64,000 nucleotides of DNA from Branchinecta lynchi (taxonomy: Eukaryota; Arthropoda; Branchiopoda; Anostraca; Branchinectidae): the NCBI GenBank assembly GCA_023053575.1, contig JAKZAP010000004.1:1156861-1220860 (forward strand). Reading direction: 5' to 3'. A program made the position numbers and the translations under genes. The notes beneath the pieces are model-generated. The model was not told the origin of the DNA. It searched no databases and was given only the letters and a program-made list of their open reading frames with translations. Shown piece by piece: positions 8,816 to 18,372 of this stretch. The stretch's first letter is position 1. Every line of letters starts with the position of its first letter.

Positions 8816-8823
8816 AATAAATG
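8816..8823 (+). promoter_or_regulatory. TAAATG start-signal motif (best plus-strand example)
   Basis: CCTAATAAATGG precedes and overlaps the ATG of the 102-aa gene. The same TAATAAATG string overlaps five other start codons of this element on both strands, and the shorter TAAATG occurs at two more. The resemblance is to poxvirus-type late promoters, in which TAAAT overlaps the start codon. Confidence 0.5.
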
Positions 8824-9129
8824 GAGTCCACAAAGGAAGTCTTGAATACAATCAGAATGAATAAATACAATGAGACAATCAGGAAAGAAGAACTAGTTCT
8901 AGGATTGAAATATACTATTGTTAAAATGAGAATTGCTAAGACAAAATATGGTGATAAGTTGGTTGTAGTTATTAATCATAATGACAAACCCTGTGATTTG
9001 TTTATAACTCAGAAATATAATGCCATTGCTAACGAATTACTTTTAAAGAAAAATCTAGTTTTGCAACCGATTGTACGCGAAAACAAGAACAAAGAAACAT
9101 ATGTGGATTTAGAACTGTTTACTCAGTAA
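8821..9129 (+). CDS. Small soluble Polinton protein, 102 aa
   Basis: Starts with ATG in CCTAATAAATGGAG and is intact. After a short helical lead, the pattern ELVLGLKYTIVKMRIAKTKY, then GDKLVVVINHND and PCDLFITQKYN, looks like a small beta-barrel of OB type, as in single-strand DNA-binding or replication accessory proteins. Similar short proteins with a 'Y-x-[IV]-x(5)-TK[YF]G' core occur in Polintons. The OB-fold and ssDNA-binding role are inference. It is the last gene of the left element inside the window. Confidence 0.55.
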   Translation: MESTKEVLNTIRMNKYNETIRKEELVLGLKYTIVKMRIAKTKYGDKLVVVINHNDKPCDLFITQKYNAIANELLLKKNLVLQPIVRENKNKETYVDLELFTQ

Positions 9130-9584
9130 TATTTGAATAAAAAATGAAAAATGTAAAAAAAAGAAGTAGTAGTATATTGTAGTATTTTATATGTAGTAAA
9201 GGGTAATATTCTCATTTCTTGTATCCTTTATTTTGGAAGTAAGAAAATAAAAATGTTCTTAAAAAGGGGGATAATTTGGTAAAACGGATGTTAAAATTTA
9301 AGAAACTGATGTTAAAATGGGGTTTTGAAATTGGGGGGAGGGTGGAGTTTGAGCGGCGATCTTATACTACTCACCCAAAAGTTGGCTTTTCAGTTAAACC
9401 TTAAGGAGCTGTTCAGATTACCTGACTAATTTACCTTGCTTTCACTACCTAGGTTGGCTTTGAATATTATATCAACCAATAATCTGGAAGTCTTGAAGAA
9501 ACTAAAAAGGAGGTAAAGCCCGCAACTTTTTTTCGTGAGTGACCCAGGAGTGACTTGGTGTTTTCACATGTTGCGTGTGTGTTT
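9130..9584. other. Gene-free stretch at the end of the left Polinton, with a TTAA-family repeat end
   Basis: AT-rich to about 9260, then G-rich runs (9315-9350). No terminal inverted repeat of the Polinton could be matched, because its other end lies outside the window. GGCTTTTCAGTTAAACCTTAA at 9384-9404 matches the right end of the TTAA-flanked repeat family seen three times at 24.8-27.2 kb. No left partner is visible nearby. Confidence 0.45.
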
Positions 9585-10235
9585 GTGTAAGAAGTTTTAG
9601 TAAGTTCAATCTCCGGAATTTTATGTTATTATACAAATCCCTGGTGCGCCCTATCGTTGAATACAATACTTCAGTCTGGTTTCCTTTCAATGTCACTGAT
9701 CAAAACCGAGTAGAAAAAGTTCAGAGAAGGGCGACCAGGTTGATTCCATACCTTCAACACCTTTCATATCCACAGCGGCTTACTCGACTTCAGCTCCCAT
9801 CATTAAAGTTTCGAAGGCGCCGTAGTGACATAATTAACGCGTTTCGAATAATTAAAGGAGCAGATGATGTTGACCCCAATTCAGTTTTCAAATTCAGTCA
9901 CTACCCCACAACCCGCCAACACCCTTACAAACTGTACCCTCCGAAACCACATAAGAAAATTGGCCAGTGTTTATTCGACAATAGGGTAACCGAACCGTGG
10001 AACAGTTTGCCAGCGGAAGTTGTTGATTCAAGCAGTATTCAAACGTTTAAGCGTGATATAGTCGACACCCCATTTTACTCAGTTGCTTTTGTAGTCTGAA
10101 AATTTGCTCACTTTTGTAGTGTATCAGTTTATGTTTGTGAAGTATATGTAATCTGTTTGTACTTGTGTAAGTAACGGCGACAAGCTAAAAGCTTAACGCT
10201 AAATGAAATAATAAATAATAAATAAATAAATAAAA
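9585..10235 (+). mobile_element. 5'-truncated CR1/Jockey-type LINE, C-terminal end of reverse transcriptase
   Basis: A frame from about 9575 to 10099 encodes the end of a non-LTR retrotransposon polyprotein. The typical order is visible: LYKSLVRPIVEYNTSVWFPF, then KVQRRATRLIP, LPSLKFRRRRSDIINAFRII, TRQHPYKL, and RVTEPWNSLPAEVV followed by FKRDI. A short 3' UTR leads into a TAAA-type simple tail ending near 10235 (AATAAATAAATAAATAAAA), as expected for target-primed reverse transcription. The catalytic palm with FADD is absent, so this is a dead 5'-truncated copy. The reading frame itself is unbroken, suggesting a fairly young insertion. Confidence 0.85.
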
Positions 10236-10642
10236 TGATGGCTTTAGCTAGAATTTAAAAAATGATCCTCAAATTTTCCTGCTTATCTCAGAAGAATTTT
10301 GGATTTTAGCACATAAGTTTTGGCAGGTTTTTACGGTTTTTCTGTTTTACGGTTTTTCTGTTAGTGGAAAAGATTTTGTTAAGGATTTTAGAAATCTTAT
10401 GTGAGATTTTCAAGAAAGCCAGGTCGCAACACTCGAGATTAAATTCAAATGCACTTGTAAGGCTGATCCGGGAGAGTTCTGTTGATTGTTGACTGTATTT
10501 TGTCATGGACCTTCTTGTGATAAACTTAGATATGAAAATATTGCTGCTGCATGCAGGATGAATGATGCTCGTAAGTATAAAATCTGCCTGTTAGGCCTAC
10601 TGGTTTATTGCAGGAGAGGAATGCTTATTTAATAGCAGTCTA
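10236..10642. other. No gene recognised
   Basis: Ordinary AT-rich host sequence with short open frames and no coding character. It separates the LINE tail from the first of two adjacent inverted-repeat elements. Confidence 0.4.
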
Positions 10643-11081
10643 CAGGAGTGCTGCGTGAAGCCGCCACCCTAAACTCCTATTTTTGGGAAATGACTTAGGG
10701 AAAAAGAGTAAAGGTTGAGATAAAATTCAGTGGAGTATCCTGAAAGGAAGCTTAGCCTTCACTTTCTGCTGGTACCATAGTTTACTTGAAATTGTTCAAG
10801 GCTAAGCTGGAAAACACGAAAGAATATAGGCACCCAAGTGATCATGAAGTCGCCCACTTTGCTAAAAATAGTATTTTGCTACATGGTGAAGTTAGAGGCC
10901 AGCTGTTTGGTCAGAGAGGTTCCTTGACCTTTTGCAAATAACAAAATTTGCTGTTTTCTTGGAATTTGCATGATTTTTCTGGGGGTGGCAGCTTCATGAT
11001 CCAAGGTGGCAGGATCATGTACCATGGCGAATTGGGGGGTGGGTGGTGCCGTAGTAAGGGCAGCTTCATGCAACACTCCTG
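10643..11081. mobile_element. TA-flanked MITE, 439 bp
   Basis: The ends are inverted repeats of about 19 bp or more. The left end reads CAGGAGTGCTGCGTGAAGC, and the right end, on the reverse strand, reads CAGGAGTGTTGCATGAAGC. Both sides are bordered by TA (10641-10642 and 11082-11083), as in Tc1/mariner-type integration. There is no coding capacity, so it is a non-autonomous element. It ends 5 bp before the next inverted-repeat element. Confidence 0.7.
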
Positions 11082-11086
11082 TAGTA

Positions 11087-11771
11087 CACTAGCCCCATTT
11101 CAGGCATGGTGCTCAAACGTCTAGCACCATGCCTGGGTGCTAGACGTTCAAGCACTGTAACTTGGATTTCATGTATGGTGCATGGATTTCAGTACACAGT
11201 GTATACAGAAAAAACACATTTTCTGTCATCACAACTAAGCACTGGCTCGGACAGGGCTGAAATTACTACTATGAGTTAGAGAAATCAAAGACAATCCTTT
11301 ATATATTACAAAAACAAAAGGGCTCTAATGATGATGGAGATGAAAAACCTAACAGCACCCTATCTATTTTCCATGTATTTTCCCTATCTATTCCCCAAGA
11401 GCCAATATTCTGGTTGGCTGCTAGGTAGAAAAAGCTGAGGCACAGGACTGGCACAGGACACTTTGCATGCAAAACCCTTGACTATGTAGAAAAGGAAATG
11501 AGGTTTTTCACATCTGCCAGCAGCCGAGCCCTTTTGTTTTTGTTGTGAAAAATATATAAAGGATTGTGTTTGATTTCTCTAATTCATGGCAGTAATTTCA
11601 GCCCTGTCCGAGCTGGTGCTCAGTTGTTATGACAGAAACTGTGTTTTTGATGTATGGACTGTATACTGAAATCCATGCACCATACATGAAATCCAAGGTA
11701 CAGTGCTTGAACGTCTAGCACCCAGGCATGGCGCTAGACGTTTGAGCACCGTGCTTGAAAAGGGGCTAGTG
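11087..11771. mobile_element. Long-arm fold-back MITE, 685 bp, CACTAG ends
   Basis: Two arms of about 240 bp (11087-11330 and 11525-11771) are inverted copies. They start with CACTAGCCCC and end with GGGGCTAGTG, flanked by TA on each side. Each arm carries its own inner hairpin (CGTCTAGCACC paired with GGTGCTAGACG). The central spacer is about 190 bp and non-coding. As RNA or single-stranded DNA the whole element would fold into one long hairpin. Confidence 0.8.
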
Positions 11772-12068
11772 TACTAGACTGTTTAATAGCCTAACACTTC
11801 TCCAATGTGAATGTTTCACTACCTTGTTTTATTTCTTGCTCACAAAACGATCATATGGAAAGGGAAATAACAGCAATCATGTTAGCCAACAGCCCACTGT
11901 TCCAGCTTACTCTTGTATCAACTATTTTTTTTTTTTATTCTTACTTTTTCTAGATTTTTTTCTTAATTCTTACATTTTCTAGATTTCTGTAGTTGTTCTA
12001 TTGGTTCATGTTGAATGCCATCTAATTGCAGCTTGGTGAACAGGTAAAATTGCAGTCGACAAGCTTAC
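11772..12068. other. No gene recognised
   Basis: AT-rich sequence with a long T-rich tract near 11925-11990. It lies just downstream (minus-strand sense) of a candidate exon, so it may be intron. Confidence 0.35.
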
Positions 12069-12170
12069 CTCAAACCTTTGTTTTTGTACTTTGTTCCTTC
12101 CTTCAACTTCCAATTGTCTTTGGGTCTGGCTTGGAGCAAATACCTTTCCACCTTTCTTTCTTCCTCTCAT
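12069..12170 (-). CDS. Candidate internal exon of a minus-strand host gene, 34 codons
   Basis: On the minus strand a good acceptor (AACAGTTTTCAG) precedes ATGAGAGGAAGAAAG, and a good donor (GAG then GTAAGCTT) follows exactly 102 bases later. The exon is open in one frame and encodes a very basic, compositionally coherent peptide (MRGRKKGGKVFAPSQTQRQL, ending KVQKQRFE). Length divisible by three and symmetric phase support a real exon. The protein is not recognised. A chance ORF with lucky splice sites is the alternative. Confidence 0.4.
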
Positions 12171-12462
12171 CTGAAAACTGTTGAAAGTCATGCATACCTG
12201 TAGTATGTTCCGACTCCGGGACCTACTCTACTACAAACCTACTCAAACTCAGGAGTACAGCGGAGGTATACATATTTTTTAGTACCTCCAGAAATTTTTC
12301 CATACGCTACCTGTTTTGTCTATTGATTGTGCTTATAAAAGAACAGTTAAAACAGTAAAATAACAAAATTGATACCTGTTAAGAGCTATATAGCTTATTT
12401 GAGCAGTATTTTTTGGCACCAATGTAATTTAAAGAGTTGCATTTACATAAATTTTCTCCAGT

Positions 12463-12738
12463 TTAAACATTTTTGTTTTCTGTTTGATAGTTTGGAAAAG
12501 CTAGCGGCAAGGTAGTGAAATTTAGATAATCAATATGCTTCAGCGATGAGTTCTGATGAGTTGTCAGCGTTGCAGCAGCGATAGTAGCGTTTTTAATGTA
12601 TGGGTAGGTGCTGGGTAGGTGTGGCTGATTGAATGCTTGTAATCCTAAAAGAACAACTGCAGAAACAAAGAAAATTATTATTACAGTTTTTGACATAAGG
12701 TACAGGAAATCAGGATATGAATTAAACATTTTTAGCAA
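12463..12738 (-). CDS. Candidate exon with a transmembrane/signal-anchor segment
   Basis: A 91-codon minus-strand frame begins MLKMFNSYPDFLYLMSK, followed by a 19-residue hydrophobic span (TVIIIFFVSAVVLLGLQAF) and then a Ser/Thr/Asn-rich region with several N-x-[ST] sites. That is the look of a type II membrane protein such as a Golgi enzyme stem. It lies upstream (minus-strand sense) of the 12069-12170 exon and could belong to the same gene. No convincing donor was found at its end, so confidence is low. Confidence 0.25.
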   Translation of the reverse strand: MLKMFNSYPDFLYLMSKTVIIIFFVSAVVLLGLQAFNQPHLPSTYPYIKNATIAAATLTTHQNSSLKHIDYLNFTTLPLAFPNYQTENKNV

Positions 12739-12739
12739 G

Positions 12740-13073
12740 TATTTTGTAGTTCAAGTTGCCTGGCATGGGATTTACAACATTCATATAAGCATACCTTTAC
12801 TATATGATCGAGTTCTAAATGGGTGGCATTTGAGCTTGTATTGTATCATGAGCTGAGCTCCATTGGGTTACAATATTCAGCATTTAGCAGAGGGCTTCCA
12901 GCAATAGGTATAATGTATTCCAGATCCAAACATACCCAGCAGTCCAGCACTTATCATAGGTTGCCCAAAAATCAGAGGTTTGTGGTAGACTATGAGACAA
13001 CAAGCAAGGTGTGCAAAACATGAAAGAAGAAACAGAAGGAAATTAAGAGAAATTATTTGAAAGTAAGGCTTAG
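12740..13073. other. No gene recognised
   Basis: Ordinary sequence between the candidate exon and the tandem array; only chance frames are seen. Confidence 0.35.
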
Positions 13074-13538
13074 CCTAGGCTACTACATATGGTAAACTAG
13101 GAATGGAACAAAAGTTTTCAGCAGAAATATTGCAGGAAAGGTTGCCTGCCTGGAATGGGTCTTGGCCTTTCTGTGATGAATCTTGACTTTTGAGTAACAT
13201 TTAAATAAGTATGCCTCTATGGTATGTGAACCGCCTAGGCTACTACACATGGTAAACTAGAAATGGAACAAAAGTTTTCAGCACAAATATTGCAGGAAAG
13301 GTTGCCTGCCTGGAATGGGTCTTGGCGTTTCTGTGATGAATCTTAACTTTTGAGTAACATTTAAATAAGATGCCTCTACGGTATGTGAACCGCCTAGGCT
13401 ACTACACATGGTCATATGGTAAACTAGAAATGGAACAAAAGTTTTCAGCACAAATATTGCAGGAAAGGTTGCCTGCCTGGAATGGGTCTTGGCACTTCCG
13501 TGATGAATCTTGACTTTTGAGTAACATTTAAATAAGTA
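13074..13538 (+). repeat. Three-copy tandem repeat, unit about 160 bp, split by a transposon
   Basis: Copies start with CCTAGGCTACTACA at 13074, 13234 and 13393. They differ by only a few substitutions and one small insertion (CATATGGT, copy 3). The third copy is interrupted after AATAAGTA and resumes at 15983 with TATGCCTCTACGGTATGTGAAC. Copies 1 and 2 therefore show the unoccupied form of the insertion site. Confidence 0.85.
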
Positions 13539-13558
13539 GGGCAGCTCGGGCTGACCCG

Positions 13559-13938
13559 GACGCTAATTTTCCTTTTCTTTCTAGGCCGCCATTTCTTGGC
13601 GGATTTATATCGTTTTTGTTGTCAAACATGTAGAATGTCTGGGAGAGTAGCTCCCATAACGTAAGTGGAGGGATACCTATGACGTCGCAAAAGTTGTTCT
13701 GTCCGTCCGTCTGTTAGCACGATAACTCTCGAAGGGGTTGAGATATTTTGATCAAACTTGGCGTGAGGACTCTTTAGGTCAAAGTACAGATCAAGTTCGA
13801 AGATGGGCTATGTAGCTCTATATTTATGGGTGGGGGAGGGGTTTGAAATTAAGGGAAACAACAAATATCTTTTAAAGCTATTGGAATAGTCGAACTAGGC
13901 CGCCATGGCGGCATAGAAAGAAAAGGAAAATTAGCGTC
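13559..13938. repeat. 34-bp near-perfect inverted repeat pair
   Basis: Positions 13559-13592 (GACGCTAATTTTCC... to GGCCGCCAT) and 13905-13938 are reverse complements with one mismatch. The right arm overlaps a perfect 14-bp palindrome, GCCGCCATGGCGGC. The pair surrounds the 5' part of a dispersed repeat copy, which breaks off at the right arm compared with its relatives at 28.3 and 40.4 kb. Confidence 0.75.
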
Positions 13939-14633
13939 TGGGCAAATAGTTCACCCGGAATCCGGCGAAAACCGGAAAATTTGTGAAAAGTAATATGAAG
14001 TTGATTGGAGGTTTGATTTAGGGGCAAGTAAACGTGCTGAGTCCGGATATGAAAATTATTTTCTCGCCGGACAATTAGTTCGGAATCCGGCGAAAACCGG
14101 AGAAGTTGCTCAAAGTAAAGTTTTATTTAACATTTGATAAGATGTTCGATTTGCGGGTAAGTAAACATGCTGAATTCGCATATGACAATCATTTTCTCAC
14201 CGGACTTACAGATCGCTCAGAATCCGGCTGAAACCGTAAAATTTTTTGAAAGAAAAAGTTTAATTTGTAGTGGATTAGAGCTAGTTGGATGTAGGTGTAA
14301 GGAGACATGCTGAATTCGTTTCTGAGCTTTATTTTTTCGCTGGACAACTAGTTCCGGAATTCCGCCGAAACCGGAAAATTGGCAGAAGTAAGGCAGGAAG
14401 TTTCGATCTGCTTCGTCAAAATAGATATGACTGAAAAGGGTAAACACAGATGCTGAATCCATATCTGAACTTGGTTTTCTCATATGATTAGCATTTGGCC
14501 TTAATCTGTTTCTAAATTTGTGTTCAAGGAGTCTGGATAAGACTGGATTTGGCGAAGACAAGACCCAATTGTCTGGATCAAATTTGAACTTTTGGGATCC
14601 CATCGAAACTTTTGGTCTTGTTCAGTTTGTCCG
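13657..14633 (+). repeat. Dispersed repeat family, copy A
   Basis: The family starts with AACGTAAGTGGAGGGATACC, then ATGACGTCGCAAAAG, a CCGTCCGTCTGT stretch and ACGATAACTCTCGAAGGGG. It continues with tandem subunits of about 125-135 bp, each containing CGGAATCCGGCGAAAACCGG, and ends near GGGATCCCATCGAAAC. This copy is rearranged near 13898-13938 by an inverted repeat. Confidence 0.8.
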
Positions 14634-14819
14634 AACCAACCCCGTACCCATGGGGTTGATTCGGACAGGCGTCAAGTTGGTTCGGACATTGTTTGTAATG
14701 TATTATTTTTTTAATGGACTTTACTGAAATATGTTAAAAAGTGGAAATGATAATATTGCAGCTCAGAAGTAGCCTAAACACAAAACTAAAGAAAAAAATG
14801 TTTCAAGAGCAGAGGTTGC

Positions 14820-15290
14820 ATTAAAGTGAAAATTCTTCATCTGTCCTTTCAGTTAACCTTGCAATTTCAGAGGCTAGTAACTTCAAACTTAGCCTATATC
14901 AGCAAAGTTCAGTCCATCTTTAGTTCGACCGATCACTCGAATCGGTTCTACAGGAAGATGATTTTAGGCCCCCTTTTGTGCAGAAAGAGTATCTTCAAGC
15001 CCCTCAACGAATTTTCATTCAATGAATCTCCTTTTCTTTCGACTTTCCGACACATTAAAGTGAAATCCTTCATCTGTCCTTTCAGTTAACCTTGCAATTC
15101 CAGAGGCTGGTAACTTGAAACTTACATCAGCAAAGTTCAGTCCATCTTTAGTTGGACCGATCACTCGAATCGGTTCTACAGGAAGATGATTTTAGGCCCC
15201 CTTTTGTGCAGAAAGAATATCTTCAAGCCCCTCAACGAACTTTCATTCAATGAACCTCCTTTTCTTCGACTTTCCGATATAAGAAACACA
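14820..15290 (+). repeat. Direct tandem duplication, period 234 bp
   Basis: The block starting ATTAAAGTGAAA at 14820 recurs at 15054 with high identity through CCTTTTCTTCGACTTTCCGA. It lies inside the 2.44-kb transposon. The frames across it are not coding. Confidence 0.85.
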
Positions 15291-15982
15291 TTTGGTTTAC
15301 CTTTTCCAAAATTTAACTTCATAAGGACGAATTCGTGTTTCTTTCTTCTTGAAAATATCGTAAGCAAAGTTAATTATATTTAAAAATATTCTAATTTTTT
15401 ACTTTATTGTAGACAATTCGAGTGACTAGTTTTGCTTCAGTTGTAGTGTACATTTATTTTTAGCGCGTTCATTTTTCAAACCAAGTCAGTTAGAAAATTA
15501 TACGATAAGGATTCTGATAGCATCTTCATGTATTTTTTTTAAGTAAGTTTCGGTTTTGTGTGGCATGTCAGTAGGAAAAGACTATCCGAACCAACTCCTT
15601 CAAAACTGTCCGAACCAACCCCACCCTGACTGAAATAACAAAATGGTTGACTACAAGAAAACCAACTGGTCTAGCTTGAAAATACTAAGCAGGCTACACA
15701 CCCCAGTTACTAAGCTGTCTATTGTAATTTAATCGCCTTCAGTAGTCGCTAATCTTCGGCAAACATCTTTTTAACCGACCATGAGCTAAAAACTTTTACC
15801 TCAAGAAAACCAATTTCATTTTTTTGTCAAAACCAGAAAAGCAAGCACCATGAAACTTTGGTACAAAGTTAGATCACTAGAAGGCAGATGTTATGTATTT
15901 TTTCCGATTTTAGCGACAACTTTTAGTATTTGTTTTGCGGGTGTCCAGACCAACCCCGTGTCCGATCCAACCCCGAGCTCCC

Positions 15983-16236
15983 TATGCCTCTACGGTATGT
16001 GAACCTCCAGTTTTCTGGCTTATTTCTGGGTGTGATTTTAAACCTGTAGATTTATTCTGAGCATGGTCACACAGTCAGGAACATATATCCAAAATGGGTT
16101 ACTGCAAGTAGGCTATAGCCTACTAAATTATTACTTTAATCTGTAGTTTAAAAGATGAACTTCAGGCTTGACGAGTGTGTTTAAGCCTTTTGACCAAATG
16201 GTCCAATCTGCTAAACGGAATTCAGAGTGTGTGAGG
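15983..16236. other. End of the split tandem repeat and flanking host DNA
   Basis: 15983-16006 completes the third tandem copy. The rest is ordinary sequence ending with the 8-bp target duplication GTGTGAGG at 16229-16236. Confidence 0.5.
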
Positions 16237-16428
16237 CAAGGCCGTATCCAGGGGGGTGGGGGGGGGTATGGGATTGCCCCCCCCCCCCGAAACACACAAT
16301 TTAATAATTTTGACAGGCTCTTCCCTCTGATCTGTGTCTTTTTTGTCCTTTTTCGTCCGACCCGCAGGCAATCCCCACCCCCCGAAAGGCACCCCCCCCC
16401 CAAAAAAAAAATCCTGGATATGGGCCTG
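16237..16428. mobile_element. hAT-like MITE, 192 bp, with 8-bp TSD
   Basis: The ends CAAGGCCGTATCCAGG and CCTGGATATGGGCCTG are imperfect inverted repeats. The 8-bp sequence GTGTGAGG is duplicated exactly at 16229-16236 and 16429-16436. The interior has long G and C runs with apparent open frames on both strands, which are composition artefacts. Eight-bp duplication and CA-G-rich termini fit non-autonomous hAT elements. Confidence 0.85.
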
Positions 16429-16436
16429 GTGTGAGG

Positions 16437-17696
16437 CCTCTAAAGAAGAGTAGGTCAGAAAAAAGTTTCAATGCTAGAGGTTTCAGTTAATTTGCGATGC
16501 TCTGTGTTCAGCAAAATTATGGTTATTTGAGTGTACACAGTTCTAGAATATAGAGTCTTGTTATTCAGATTTTGGTTTAAGAGTTCAACACCCTCGTAAG
16601 GTTGAGAGGCGTGGCAGCCCAAAGTTTTCGCGAAATTTTATATTTTTCCAGTGTGTTCAGTTTGGGTAAAATTTATGGTAGACAGTAGAACTTTAGTATG
16701 GTTGCTGATAGTACTGAAAATTTCTCGAGTTTCAAGAAAATATGAACGTTTTCTACATTAAAATTCCAACTTCTACTTTGAATCTCTCAGTAGCACCAGA
16801 AGCAAGGGTGTCTATTTAAACAATGCGCCTAAGCCAAAAGTCGCGCAAATGAAATAGTGAATTTATTTTACCGCTTGGGAAAAATGAATCTTGGGACGAG
16901 CATTGAAATGGGTGTTTTATTTAGGTAATCCTGCTCAATACGATGGCAGCTCTGGTGTAAGGGATCCAGCGTTTTGCATCTTCCAATGCAGCATGTGAAG
17001 AGAGCACAGTTTGATGTTTGGTGGCCGACTGAGATTCAAGACCCCGATTGAGGCATTTCAGCATTGATCGGTATCTATCGTTTTTATGTTTACCGCAGGG
17101 AGAAATAACTGTAGCCTACCGATCCGTCGTTGTTTAGTGCTTGTACGAGCCAAAGGGACAGCGCACTTCGCTTGCCAGTTTGAGTTGTATGTCATTCGCG
17201 AATGCTTCGCGGCACAAATTAAAGTTTGCGCTTCTTAATGGTAGACATTTACTCTCGCGTGAAGGGTACGAAAAAGGGGTTAAAATTGAGGGGTTTAAGA
17301 CTGATGATAATGTTGGATGAAATTTTATTTTTCGCACTTAAGGAGAGGAAAGTAGTGCAGTACAGACAAATAAAAGAAAAAATCACTGAGCTTTCAATCA
17401 TGTAGTAAATTCACAAGACCAAAAAATAAACATTAAAAAAAAGAAAAGGGACTAAAAAAGTCTTCTTCCTAGATGGAATGCGGATATTAGTACATCGAAC
17501 AAACCTACAGTAGGCCTTCTTTCAAATAGCGAAACAAAAAACTATGGAAAAACTTATGTTTTGAAACTTGTTGATAGCAATTGTCGGCGGTGATTATAAT
17601 TTCTCCCAACTTAAGTAATTTTCACACTCCATATTTGAGCGCTAGTGCACTTGTTTGTCTCCAAAGCGGTCACGGGAGAATAACAAATTAAGAACT
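16437..17696. other. No gene recognised
   Basis: About 1.26 kb of host sequence with A-rich tracts near 17350-17460. No coding frame with convincing composition or splice borders was found. Confidence 0.4.
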
Positions 17697-18372
17697 TAAA
17701 GTTCAATGGGCACATCAAACTACCCCAATCCCACTCTGTAACAACCTAGGAACAATGCTTACCCCCTAGATAAGCAGCTTTTTCAACAGTCTCCTCTCTG
17801 TGATATTTCAAAGCGTAATCTTTTCGGCCAGTACACGCTCAATTTACTAGCTTGGACAAAGATAAAAGTGATGTTTCTTATAATACTTTGTGAACCTTTA
17901 TTCTATACATAAATCAGCTTGTATAATTCAGATTTGAATAGGTTATTTGTTTTTGAATGATTTTTGTAGCTATGTTATTTTTTGTAAGCTTATTGCATAT
18001 TCTTGTACATTTTATAAAGCAAGTTAATCAAGCTTCACAACACTATTCCACAAAGAAAAACTTTTAATTGGCACTTTATGCCATGGAACTTCTGATGAAA
18101 CACTAGAACAATCACGTAAACTGCATCTGCGGCTTGACTTTGGTTACATCTCAAATATATCCCGTTCTATCAAGCATTGCTGTGAGTTTTTGAATTTCCT
18201 GCCACGATATCCCAGCTCTTAAGATTTGGATCGCCGAAATGCCAGAGAGGTAAAGACAAGGGATAACAAGAAAACGGCCGATTTTCGTAGCGTCTTCTAA
18301 AAGAAGTTGAAAATGTTTATTTGTGAAGCATTTAACATAAAATAAAGCATTAGAAGTGTCCATTGTGCTTTA
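17697..18372 (-). repeat. 0.68-kb dispersed repeat, copy 1
   Basis: Matches 38463-39131 in inverted orientation over nearly its full length, from AAAGTTCAATGGGCAC at one end to CCATTGTGCTTTA at the other. A 70-codon minus-strand frame here (MDTSNALFYVKCFTNKHF...) is preserved for most of its length in the partner copy, so it may be a relic of a coding exon carried by the element. No known domain is seen. Confidence 0.8.

Larger units (their letters stand above)
13539..15982. mobile_element. TA-flanked DNA transposon remnant, 2.44 kb, inserted in the tandem repeat
   Basis: The left end (GGGCAGCTCGGG) and the reverse strand of the right end (GGGAGCTCGGGG) are inverted repeats. The target TA is duplicated on both sides (13537-13538 and 15983-15984), which comparison with the intact tandem copies confirms. 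The interior has repeated GTCCGAACCAACCCC-type motifs near both ends (about 14630, 14655-14690, 15585-15620 and 15943-15975). It also holds a copy of the dispersed 125-bp-subunit repeat and a 234-bp tandem duplication. No transposase frame is recognisable. Confidence 0.7.

Noticed and set aside
9130..9383. Search for the terminal inverted repeat of the left Polinton
   Set aside because: No match to any sequence at the window start; the other end is outside the window, so the boundary cannot be set.
16131..16434. ORFs on both strands over the G/C-run region
   Set aside because: Produced by homopolymer G and C runs inside a MITE with defined ends.
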